This document shows positions 1-5,290 of a stretch of DNA of 5,290 bases, piece by piece. Positions within the stretch are counted from its first letter, which is position 1; each line of letters opens with the position of its first letter. Source of the DNA: an uncultured Desulfobulbaceae bacterium (GTDB taxonomy: Bacteria > Desulfobacterota > Desulfobulbia > Desulfobulbales > BM004); the NCBI GenBank assembly GCA_947258675.1, contig CAMYJP010000166.1:1-5290 (forward strand), read 5' to 3'. Made by a program: the position numbers and the translations under genes. The notes below the pieces were generated by a model. It was not told the DNA's origin. It searched no databases and saw nothing but the letters and a program-made list of their open reading frames with translations.

Positions 1-168
1 TTTCCGATAATTATGGTGGGCACGGATTATTGGAAAGGACTCATAGACTGGCTGAAAGAAAAAATTCTTGCACAGGGCAATATTGATAAAAGCGATATGA
101 TGATATTTAGCCTAATGGATGATCCTGACGAAATAGTCAATTATATAAAAAAGACAGTTATTCTCTAA
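1..168 (+). CDS. LOG / TIGR00730-like Rossmann-fold protein, C-terminal fragment
   Basis: An open frame enters from the left edge and ends at TAA 166-168, giving 55 residues. The segment P-I-I-M-V-G-T-D-Y-W-K-G-L-I-D-W-L (residues 2-18), followed by a helix and the tail D-D-P-D-E-I-V-N-Y-I, resembles the C-terminal end of the 'lysine decarboxylase-like' LOG family, in which a Tyr-Trp-x-Gly-Leu element is common. Characterised members are cytoplasmic phosphoribohydrolases acting on nucleotide 5'-monophosphates (for example cytokinin nucleotides). The name 'lysine decarboxylase' is a historical misannotation. The diagnostic P-G-G-x-G-T-x-x-E motif would lie upstream of the window, so the assignment rests on the tail alone. 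The gene is co-directional with pilT but 243 bases from its start, so a shared operon is not evident. Confidence 0.72.
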   Translation, partial: FPIIMVGTDYWKGLIDWLKEKILAQGNIDKSDMMIFSLMDDPDEIVNYIKKTVIL

Positions 169-171
169 TCT

Positions 172-242
172 ATATCCCTAAAGATTTTTACTGGTAGATA
201 TTATTTGATGTTTTTGAAAAAAATTACCCATAAATATCCCTA
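172..242. repeat. 9-bp direct repeat ATATCCCTA in the LOG-pilT intergenic region
   Basis: The sequence ATATCCCTA occurs at 172-180 and again at 234-242. Each copy is followed shortly by AAGAT (after 0-1 bases in the first, after TGCT in the second). The second copy overlaps the left arm of the hairpin at 238-264. It could be a paired protein-binding site or chance in AT-rich DNA; nothing else supports a function. Confidence 0.25.
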
Positions 243-264
243 TGCTAAGATATTCTGCATAGGG
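238..264. repeat. Inverted repeat / hairpin between LOG-family gene and pilT
   Basis: CCCTATGC at 238-245 is perfectly complementary to GCATAGGG at 257-264. The intervening 11 bases contain a second short pairing, AGA 248-250 with TCT 254-256, around TAT. The whole could therefore fold as an 8-bp stem, a two-base bulge and a 3-bp stem with a 3-base loop. No T-run follows on the plus strand (TTGATTGA comes next), so it does not look like a classical intrinsic terminator. It lies 70 bases after the LOG-family stop and about 150 bases before the pilT start. It may be a 3' stabilising stem, a processing site or an operator; the sequence does not decide. Confidence 0.5.
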
Positions 265-350
265 TTGATTGATAATACTCCTCAAAAGTGCACCTTAATC
301 AGTGTTGCTAACCCTTCTATATTTCAAATTTTCCAGGGCGCTCTATCCTG

Positions 351-378
351 TTTTTGTGATTCATGAACTACTTATTAT
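351..378 (+). promoter_or_regulatory. Possible sigma-70-type promoter for pilT (weak)
   Basis: TATTAT at 373-378 matches the -10 consensus at 5 of 6 bases and would start transcription near 385, about 27 bases before the pilT ATG. The -35 side is poor: TTTTTG at 351-356 with a 16-base spacer is the best I can find. An 8-bp palindrome TTCATGAA (360-367) sits between the two elements. I did not find a convincing -24/-12 sigma-54 pattern. Treat this as a candidate only. Confidence 0.25.
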
Positions 379-399
379 TAAATTTTGTTAGAAAGCTAT

Positions 400-405
400 G
401 GGGGA
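400..405 (+). promoter_or_regulatory. Ribosome binding site of pilT
   Basis: GGGGGA lies 6 bases before the ATG at 412. It decides the start: the upstream in-frame TTG at 385 would add nine residues (MLESYGGLP) that translate this very site, and it has no comparable Shine-Dalgarno sequence of its own. PilT-family proteins typically begin only a few residues before the L-x-x-x-x-x-x-G-A-S-D-L-H element, which agrees with the ATG. Confidence 0.75.
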
Positions 406-411
406 CTTCCA

Positions 412-1494
412 ATGGCGCAAATTGATGCTTTTTTTAAATTGATGCATGAACAGGGAGCTTCTGATCTCCACATGGTAGCAGGCCAACAACCTCTCTTGAG
501 AATCAGGGGAGACATAGAAGCTATCAAATATAAAGCAATGGAGAATGATGAACTTAAGGCAATGCTTTATGAGATTTGTCCGGAAGAAAAAATAAAGGCT
601 TTTGAGGAATCCGGCGATATTGACTTCGGCTATGAGATTCCTGGGCTTGCCAGATACAGATCTAATTTTTTTCAACAGAAATATGGTATTGGGGCAGTAT
701 TTCGTGAAATTCCAAGTGAAATCATGACATGTGAACAGCTTGGTTTACCAGCAGTAGTATCCAAACTTGCTACCTTGCCAAAAGGAATGGTACTCGTTAC
801 TGGTCCTACCGGGAGCGGGAAGTCAACTACTTTAGCAGCAGTTATCGATCAAGCCAATCAATTACGCAAGGATCATATACTCACTATCGAAGATCCTATT
901 GAATTTGTACATAAAAGTCAGAAAAGTATCATTAATCATCGCGAAATTGGAACACATACAAAAAGTTTCGCCGCTGCCCTGCGTGGAGCATTACGTGAAG
1001 ATCCTGATATTATTCTGGTTGGTGAAATGCGTGATCTTGAAACAATTGCCCTTGCTATGGAAGCGGCAATGACCGGACATCTGGTTTTTGCTACTTTACA
1101 TACTTTAAATGCTTCAAAAACCGTTGATCGTATGATAGAAATATTTCCAGCCAATCAGCAGGAGCAGGTTCGTTCTACATTGGCGGATGCCTTACGCGCT
1201 GTTATATCGCAAACTTTATTTAAACGGGTCGATGTGAAAGGACGATGCGCTGCATTGGAAATTTTAATTTGCACGGCTGCAGTAAGGAATCTTATAAGGG
1301 AAGGAAAAACCTACCAACTTCCTTCGGCAATGCAGACAGGCAAGAAGTTTGGGATGCAAACGCTCGATGATGCTATCTTGGATTTGTTGAAAAAGGGGCG
1401 AATAAGCGCCGATGCTGCATATAATAATAGTGTTGAGAAAGCTAAATTCGTGCAGTTTCTAAGGCAACCGCCCATTGATTTTACTGAGGTCTAA
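412..1494 (+). CDS. pilT: PilT, type IV pilus retraction ATPase
   Basis: A complete 360-residue protein, the usual length for PilT. It is a cytoplasmic hexameric secretion-type ATPase that depolymerises pilin at the pilus base and powers twitching motility and DNA uptake. The N-terminal PAS-like domain starts with G-A-S-D-L-H (residues 15-20). The RecA-like domain carries Walker A G-P-T-G-S-G-K-S-T (131-139), the Asp box I-L-T-I-E-D-P-I-E-F (156-165), Walker B D-P-D-I-I-L-V-G-E-M-R-D (197-208, catalytic Glu205) and the His box T-G-H-L-V-F-A-T-L-H-T (221-231). A-V-R-N-L-I-R-E (290-297) corresponds to the A-I-R-N-L-I-R-E motif needed for retraction in PilT, which favours PilT over PilU or PilB. 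M-Q-T-G-K-K-F-G-M-Q-T-L-D-D (307-320) is also typical. No key residue is missing. No pil gene lies beside it in the window. It converges on comEC with a 54-base gap. Confidence 0.96.
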   Translation: MAQIDAFFKLMHEQGASDLHMVAGQQPLLRIRGDIEAIKYKAMENDELKAMLYEICPEEKIKAFEESGDIDFGYEIPGLARYRSNFFQQKYGIGAVFREIPSEIMTCEQLGLPAVVSKLATLPKGMVLVTGPTGSGKSTTLAAVIDQANQLRKDHILTIEDPIEFVHKSQKSIINHREIGTHTKSFAAALRGALREDPDIILVGEMRDLETIALAMEAAMTGHLVFATLHTLNASKTVDRMIEIFPANQQEQVRSTLADALRAVISQTLFKRVDVKGRCAALEILICTAAVRNLIREGKTYQLPSAMQTGKKFGMQTLDDAILDLLKKGRISADAAYNNSVEKAKFVQFLRQPPIDFTEV

Positions 1495-1510
1495 GAAGTA
1501 TACTGGTATG

Positions 1511-1550
1511 TAAGTGGAATGATATTTTCGAGAAAGTCTCACTTATTTTT
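1511..1550 (+). terminator. Weak terminator-like hairpin after pilT
   Basis: TAAGTG (1511-1516) pairs with CACTTA (1540-1545), followed by five T (1546-1550) that run into the last codons of comEC on the other strand. The loop is long (23 bases) and the stem is AT-rich. A competing short hairpin GAGA-AAG-TCTC (1530-1540) also precedes the T-rich stretch. Orientation fits termination of pilT. On the minus strand no T-run follows the stem, so comEC termination is not explained by it. This is the only structure visible in the 54-base convergent gap. Confidence 0.35.
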
Positions 1551-4155
1551 AAAGAGATTTCGACGTCAAGAACCTTCCATTTGTCCTAAAGGAAATGGTT
1601 CCATCTTTGGGCGTTGTCAGCAAGGTGGCACCGTTTTTCTTGCAGAAATTTTCAAGTTTTTTTATCCCATTGATTTGTGCACTGTGTCGACCTGATGAAA
1701 TGATGATGTAATCAGGTGAAACTGACTCAAGAAAATTTTCTGAATTCGATGTATTGCTGCCATGATGCGGGGAAAACAGCACATCGGAACTTAATGTTTT
1801 TTCCATTCTGTTTACCAATTCAACTTCACCCTTGCGGTTTGTATCTCCAGGAAATAGAAAGGCAAAAGAATTGTTTCCCTCTTTTGCATAGTGTTCTAAT
1901 TTTACGACTAAACTTGCGCTGTTTATATCATTTTTATGCAATTGAGTATTGTAAAATGTTGTATCTGATTTCTCCCAAAAGGGATTAGAAACACATTTCA
2001 CCTGCGACGAACCGCTTTCAACGAGTGTGGCTCCCGGTTTGCCAGGCAGAATTGTAACAGATAAGCTTTCAGCAAGTTGTAGAAGATCACTATAAGCTGA
2101 GTTGTTTCCTTGCGATCCATTTATCCATAAGATTTCCGGTTTAAATTTTTCGATAATGAAAAAGAGGCCATTATAATGATCTGCATGGGGATGCGTGATA
2201 ATCACACCATCAAGACGATTAATCCTTTGTTTCCACAGAAAGGGGGCAATAAGTCTTTCTCCAATGTTAAAACTGACTGAAGATGGACCACCACCATCCA
2301 GGAGTATAGTTTTTCCATGTGGAAGTTCGAGAAGAGTGGCGCTTCCTTGCCCGACATCCAATGCGGTTACTTTTGTCTCAGTTGATATCTTTCCTGCGAA
2401 TTTTATGACAACAGGTACTAAAACTATAACACTCAGGGAGATTAAGGCGAGAATCTGTCTTACCTTGTTTAAATTTTTTTGATGATCAAATTTGAAAAGA
2501 AAACAACCGATCAATGTATAGTAAAAAAAAATCTCATATATGGTAGGCGTACTCAGCCAGATGCTGGCAAATGGCAGATCCGCAAATACAAAAGCAATCC
2601 AGGATGAAAGTTTTAGTCCTAAACTGCCCAAAGAGATGAGGTAACCGCTTAAGACAGGAAAAACGGGAAGCATAATACTCGCCACCAGTCCTATTACAAG
2701 TGACCAAAGACACACCAGAGGCTCGATGATAAGGTTGGTAATCGGACCAATTAGTGAAATTCGGTTAAAATAATAAAGAGACAAAGGGACTGTACCTAAA
2801 AAAGCAGCCAGAGATATAAGCAGACCAACAATTACCCAGGTTTTTAGCTGTTGCAGATGGGGTTTGGAAGATTTATTCCTTTCATTTTCAGTATAATTTA
2901 GAAAATTGGAAATTCTGGGGAAAATCAGTGCAATTCCAAGAATTGCACTGAACGATAATTGGGTCGATACTGCAAAGAGGCTAGTCGGTTGATAAATTAG
3001 AATGATCAGTGCTGCAATTGAGATATTTGAAATAAGTGATTTCTGACGGTCAAAAAAGATCCCCGTAATCAGTGCGTAAGTCATAACCAACGCCCTTATT
3101 ACCGGGGTGTTGAACCCTGCGATTAGGGCATAAATACTCAAAGGAAGTAAGCTTATCAGCATTGCTGTCTTGAGAACTGGTAAGCGTAATATCACCCTCG
3201 TAGATCTTTTGAGGATCCAAGATACACTGCCAATAAATAGCATGGCAAGGAGTCCTACATGCATACCGGATATAGCTAGAATGTGCACGCATCCGACTGC
3301 CTTAAAATTTTCAAGGATAGCAGGAGAAATGTCGGATTTGTCACCAATCAGGATTGCCTTATATAGCCCTCTAATATCATCCGGCAATGTCCGGTTCAGA
3401 AAATCGGCAATCCGGTAACGGATTTTTTCGGTAACATATGGAGTGTTCAATAGTAATTCTCTTGAAGCAGAGGCTGGCAGTCTGTTTACTTTGATAATAT
3501 TTATTGGTGAGTTAATCCAGCCTGTTATCCAGATACCCTGATCCGCAAGAAAGTTTTTATAGTTAAAAGACCCAGGAGTGGAATAGTTAAAGGTCCTTGA
3601 TAACAGAGTTCTGACCATAACTTCATCCCCTGGTTTCAATTCAGGGGGAAGCAAACCATTGAGAGTAAGTCGTACCAGCCCGGTAATTTCTTTTTTTTCC
3701 AGCTGAGATTCGGTTGATGTATTAGGACGTTGCAGGCTTTTTGTCGCTATGATGAAGCGTGTTTTCTGGGTTGTATCATAACTGATGACGGTTGGAAGTT
3801 GGGTTACGGTACCGGTTATGGTAACGGACTGCCTTTGCTCAATGTGATTGTAAATATGTAAAGGCGAGGCTGGTGGTGTAATAAAGGGTCTGACATGAAT
3901 GGCACCGATAAAACAAAAAAAAGAAAGGAGGCAAATAAAAGCAATACTATTGAATCGGTACCAGTAAGAGATGAGGATGGCACTTGCGGTCATGGTAATT
4001 AGAATCACAAGCAGTGTTTCTGAAAATGGTGCATATTTCCCCCAAGCAATACCAAGGGCAAAGAAAATCACTAATGGGGGGAGAACGGGATATGGTGTGG
4101 CTCTTATACCTGATAGAAATGATTTGCTGGCTGTAATGGAGGAAAAAAGGTTCAA
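1549..4155 (-). CDS. comEC: ComEC/Rec2 family DNA-uptake channel protein
   Basis: A complete 868-residue inner-membrane protein with all three ComEC parts. Residues 25-90 hold hydrophobic segments, and 108-225 form the OB-like DUF4131 region. From about 290 to 555 is the multi-helix Competence domain, with the hallmark H-I-L-A-I-S-G-M-H-V-G-L (291-302) and R-A-L-V-M (354-358). After a last membrane segment (566-588) comes a metallo-beta-lactamase domain: T-A-L-D-V-G-Q-G (597-604), D-G-G-G (620-623), the metal motif H-P-H-A-D-H (655-660), P-G-D (769-771) and S-P-H-H-G-S (795-800). In studied bacteria ComEC passes single-stranded DNA into the cytoplasm, and this domain is proposed to degrade the other strand. 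The metal ligands look intact. The start is TTG at 4155, with AGG (4165-4163) seven bases upstream. No ATG or GTG lies between the lpxK stop and this TTG, and the next in-frame ATG is near residue 55, inside the membrane segments. It lies 51 bases downstream of lpxK, probably on one transcript. Confidence 0.95.
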   Translation of the reverse strand: MNLFSSITASKSFLSGIRATPYPVLPPLVIFFALGIAWGKYAPFSETLLVILITMTASAILISYWYRFNSIAFICLLSFFCFIGAIHVRPFITPPASPLHIYNHIEQRQSVTITGTVTQLPTVISYDTTQKTRFIIATKSLQRPNTSTESQLEKKEITGLVRLTLNGLLPPELKPGDEVMVRTLLSRTFNYSTPGSFNYKNFLADQGIWITGWINSPINIIKVNRLPASASRELLLNTPYVTEKIRYRIADFLNRTLPDDIRGLYKAILIGDKSDISPAILENFKAVGCVHILAISGMHVGLLAMLFIGSVSWILKRSTRVILRLPVLKTAMLISLLPLSIYALIAGFNTPVIRALVMTYALITGIFFDRQKSLISNISIAALIILIYQPTSLFAVSTQLSFSAILGIALIFPRISNFLNYTENERNKSSKPHLQQLKTWVIVGLLISLAAFLGTVPLSLYYFNRISLIGPITNLIIEPLVCLWSLVIGLVASIMLPVFPVLSGYLISLGSLGLKLSSWIAFVFADLPFASIWLSTPTIYEIFFYYTLIGCFLFKFDHQKNLNKVRQILALISLSVIVLVPVVIKFAGKISTETKVTALDVGQGSATLLELPHGKTILLDGGGPSSVSFNIGERLIAPFLWKQRINRLDGVIITHPHADHYNGLFFIIEKFKPEILWINGSQGNNSAYSDLLQLAESLSVTILPGKPGATLVESGSSQVKCVSNPFWEKSDTTFYNTQLHKNDINSASLVVKLEHYAKEGNNSFAFLFPGDTNRKGEVELVNRMEKTLSSDVLFSPHHGSNTSNSENFLESVSPDYIIISSGRHSAQINGIKKLENFCKKNGATLLTTPKDGTISFRTNGRFLTSKSL

Positions 4156-4206
4156 GCCTCTACCTATATAAAAAATTAACTGGGTGAAAGATATAAAAAG
4201 GGGTAG

Positions 4207-5061
4207 CTATGATCGTTCACGATTCCTTTGAATACAGTTCAAAAGAAAGGTATCAAAGCGTTCATCTAACACCAATTCAATATCAAGAGAAAATATCGGG
4301 AAACCGGAGAAGAAATTGTGTTTGAGCTTCACAAAATCTTTTTGAGTAGTTATCAACCCTTGGGCACCATTTGCAACTGAAACTCCTCGTAACTGATTAA
4401 GGTCCTTTTTTGAATAAGTGAAATGATCACCGAAGGCATTAAAGCCTACAAGATTAAAATTATATTGTTGTAATGTATGCTTAAACGTGTATGGGGAACC
4501 GATGCCGCAAAAGCCATATAACGGCAGTTTGGCAACCTCATCAAGGACAGCGTTATCAACTACTTCTCTAGTACCCCTCTGTAGAAGCATGACCGGCTTG
4601 TGCTCACCTTGGAACGTCGGTTTTCCTGGAAAGTTGGTGTCAAGATACTGTTTAAAAGCATCTACCTGGGCAATATTTTTATCATTAACACCAGTTATTA
4701 CAAAGCCATCCGCCCTTGTCAAAGAGGTGGCCGGCTCTCGTAGATCGCCACCAGGTAATACTCTTGAGTTACCCATGAGAGTATCGGCATTGAATAGTAC
4801 AAGATCAATATCTCTTTTGACTGCCAGATGTTGAAATCCGTCATCAAGTAGAATGGTATCAACACCATAATTTTCTATGGCATATCTTCCAGTAATCACG
4901 CGCTTATACCCGGTGAGTATCGGAACATGATTGAGGGACTCAGCCATCAGGCGTGCTTCATCTCCGGCTTCAATTGCATCAAGTAATATTTTATCTCCAT
5001 TGGATATTACATTGACTTTTCCATGGGCCTTACCTTTGTACCCGCGACTGATGACAGCTGG
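4207..5061 (-). CDS. lpxK: Tetraacyldisaccharide 4'-kinase LpxK, N-terminus missing
   Basis: LpxK phosphorylates the 4' position of the lipid A disaccharide at the inner membrane. The frame reads from about 5061 to TAG 4209-4207, about 284 residues. Visible family elements in order: A-V-I-S-R-G-Y-K-G (5058-5032), A-G-D-E-A (just before the ATG at 4947), the signature L-L-D-D-G-F-Q-H (residues 33-40 counted from that ATG), L-P-G-G-D-L-R-E-P (64-72), F-G-D-H-F-T-Y (about 172-178) and T-T-Q-K-D-F-V-K-L (about 200-208). The internal ATG at 4947 would give 246 residues but is not the true start, because clear LpxK sequence continues upstream. About 75-85 N-terminal residues, including the P-loop (usually G-N-x-T-x-G-G-T-G-K-T-P), are absent: upstream of about 5058 the frame runs through unrelated GC-rich DNA to an in-frame stop at 5130-5128, with no start codon. 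As it stands the gene could not make active kinase. Confidence 0.92.
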   Translation of the reverse strand, partial: PAVISRGYKGKAHGKVNVISNGDKILLDAIEAGDEARLMAESLNHVPILTGYKRVITGRYAIENYGVDTILLDDGFQHLAVKRDIDLVLFNADTLMGNSRVLPGGDLREPATSLTRADGFVITGVNDKNIAQVDAFKQYLDTNFPGKPTFQGEHKPVMLLQRGTREVVDNAVLDEVAKLPLYGFCGIGSPYTFKHTLQQYNFNLVGFNAFGDHFTYSKKDLNQLRGVSVANGAQGLITTQKDFVKLKHNFFSGFPIFSLDIELVLDERFDTFLLNCIQRNRERS

Positions 5062-5290
5062 GCGACAACAAAACTGATGTTCGAGGCGGGAAGCCCGCTC
5101 AGTCCCTGGCCGAGGTCGTTGGTCAGGTTAAACGCAACGGTCGGTGCTCCACCGCCGGCAGGAACAGTGACACTGGTGACGGTGACGGAGATTTTCTCAG
5201 TCGAGTCGATCGGCAGACCCGGGCCGGATCCAGGGGGTCCGGATGGTCCCGGTGGCCCAACTGAACCAGCAGGCCCCGCCGGGCCTGGGG
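5007..5290 (-). CDS. Fragment: collagen-like repeats plus OmcA/MtrC-like N-terminal domain, 3' end replaced
   Basis: An open frame enters from the right edge (first full codon 5288-5286). It begins with Gly-X-Y triplets, G-P-A G-P-A G-S-V G-P-P G-P-S G-P-P (about 5285-5232), then G-L-P-I-D-S-T-E-K-I-S-V-T-V, V-P-A-G-G-G-A-P-T-V-A-F-N-L-T and the tail I-S-F-V-V-A-Q-L. This layout, a short collagen-like stretch and then a beta-rich domain with 'T-V-x-F-x-L-T-D-x-x-G-x-x-L-x-G-L', matches my memory of the N-terminal region of OmcA/MtrC-family outer-surface decaheme cytochromes, which pass electrons to extracellular acceptors. No CXXCH haem motif is in the window, so the cytochrome call is inference. 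Cytochrome-like sequence stops near 5055. The frame then crosses the out-of-frame lpxK DNA for about 15 codons to TAA at 5009-5007, a tail that is surely not native. GC is about 66%, against about 32% in the 60 bases at 4981-5040. Confidence 0.6.
   Translation of the reverse strand, partial: PGPAGPAGSVGPPGPSGPPGSGPGLPIDSTEKISVTVTSVTVPAGGGAPTVAFNLTNDLGQGLSGLPASNISFVVAQLSSVAGTKVRPMEKSM
5050..5063. other. Breakpoint fusing lpxK to a GC-rich cytochrome-like gene
   Basis: On the minus strand, LpxK-like sequence is recognisable up to the Ala codon of A-V-I-S-R-G-Y (5058-5056), while cytochrome-like sequence in a different frame is recognisable through A-Q-L (ending 5055). The two therefore overlap by only a few bases around the palindrome CAGCTG (5055-5060). 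GC content changes from about one third to about two thirds across this point. No terminal inverted repeat, target duplication or insertion-sequence end is visible, which argues against a simple transposon boundary. Confidence 0.75.

Noticed and set aside
167..189. Possible terminator AATCT...AGATT followed by T-run after the LOG-family gene
   Set aside because: The stem is only 5 AT-rich base pairs with a 10-base loop and overlaps the stop codon; too weak to call.
208..366. A 52-codon plus-strand ORF (ATG 208 to TGA 364-366) in the LOG-pilT gap
   Set aside because: It has only a weak GGTAG ten bases upstream, contains the hairpin, shows no recognisable motif and has a composition expected of non-coding AT-rich DNA. 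Conservation of the frame in relatives would change this.
385..411. Upstream TTG start adding nine residues to PilT
   Set aside because: The extension would translate the GGGGGA ribosome binding site at 400-405, and the ATG at 412 matches the usual PilT N-terminus.
1716..4171. Several plus- and minus-strand ORFs of 80-95 codons inside comEC
   Set aside because: They lie wholly or almost wholly over a well-supported gene in other frames, with no motifs or family resemblance.
4207..4947. LpxK as a complete 246-residue protein starting at the ATG at 4947
   Set aside because: Clear LpxK family sequence (S-R-G-Y-K-G, A-G-D-E) continues upstream of that Met in the same frame, and the P-loop is absent, so this is the remainder of a truncated gene.
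4981..5130. Extending LpxK upstream of the breakpoint to the in-frame stop at 5130-5128
   Set aside because: Residues beyond A-V-I-S-R-G-Y in this frame (E-R-A-S-R-L-E-H-Q-F-C-C-R) do not resemble LpxK, and there is no start codon; another frame there codes for a different protein.
5220..5290. GC-rich repeat-like sequence as a DNA repeat, CRISPR or origin
   Set aside because: The 9-base periodicity is explained by Gly-X-Y codon triplets on the minus strand; there are no spacers or identical repeat units.

Overview
The window suggests a Gram-negative bacterium that makes lipid A (lpxK) and carries type IV pili and DNA-uptake functions (pilT, comEC). Nearly all of it, about positions 1-5050, is AT-rich (roughly 40% GC by eye). 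The protein flavour of PilT, LpxK and the LOG-family tail fits Desulfobacterota / Desulfuromonadales-type relatives, but this is an impression from sequence style and not a placement.

Layout. Positions 1-168 hold the 3' end of a plus-strand LOG / 'lysine decarboxylase-like' Rossmann-fold gene. Positions 169-411 are an AT-rich intergenic region with a near-perfect hairpin (238-264) and a weak promoter candidate. A complete plus-strand pilT (412-1494) encodes the pilus retraction ATPase. It converges, across a 54-base gap with a weak terminator-like hairpin, on a minus-strand pair transcribed right to left: lpxK (lipid A 4'-kinase, ending at 4207) followed by a complete comEC (4155-1549, TTG start). 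PilT and ComEC act at successive steps of natural transformation in well-studied systems: pilus retraction brings DNA to the cell, and ComEC carries one strand across the inner membrane. LpxK is an unrelated lipid A enzyme that shares the comEC transcript side.

The most notable feature is at the right edge. The lpxK reading frame is good back to about position 5058 (the A-V-I-S-R-G-Y-K-G element), but its N-terminus, including the P-loop, is absent. From about 5055 to the window end the DNA is about 66% GC and, on the same strand but in another frame, encodes collagen-like Gly-X-Y triplets followed by a domain resembling the N-terminal region of OmcA/MtrC-type multiheme cytochromes. Two unrelated gene fragments are thus fused out of frame at a few shared bases. 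This is either an assembly or amplification chimera (my preferred reading) or a real rearrangement that destroyed this lpxK copy. I see no convincing new biological system; apart from this junction the genes are well-known families.
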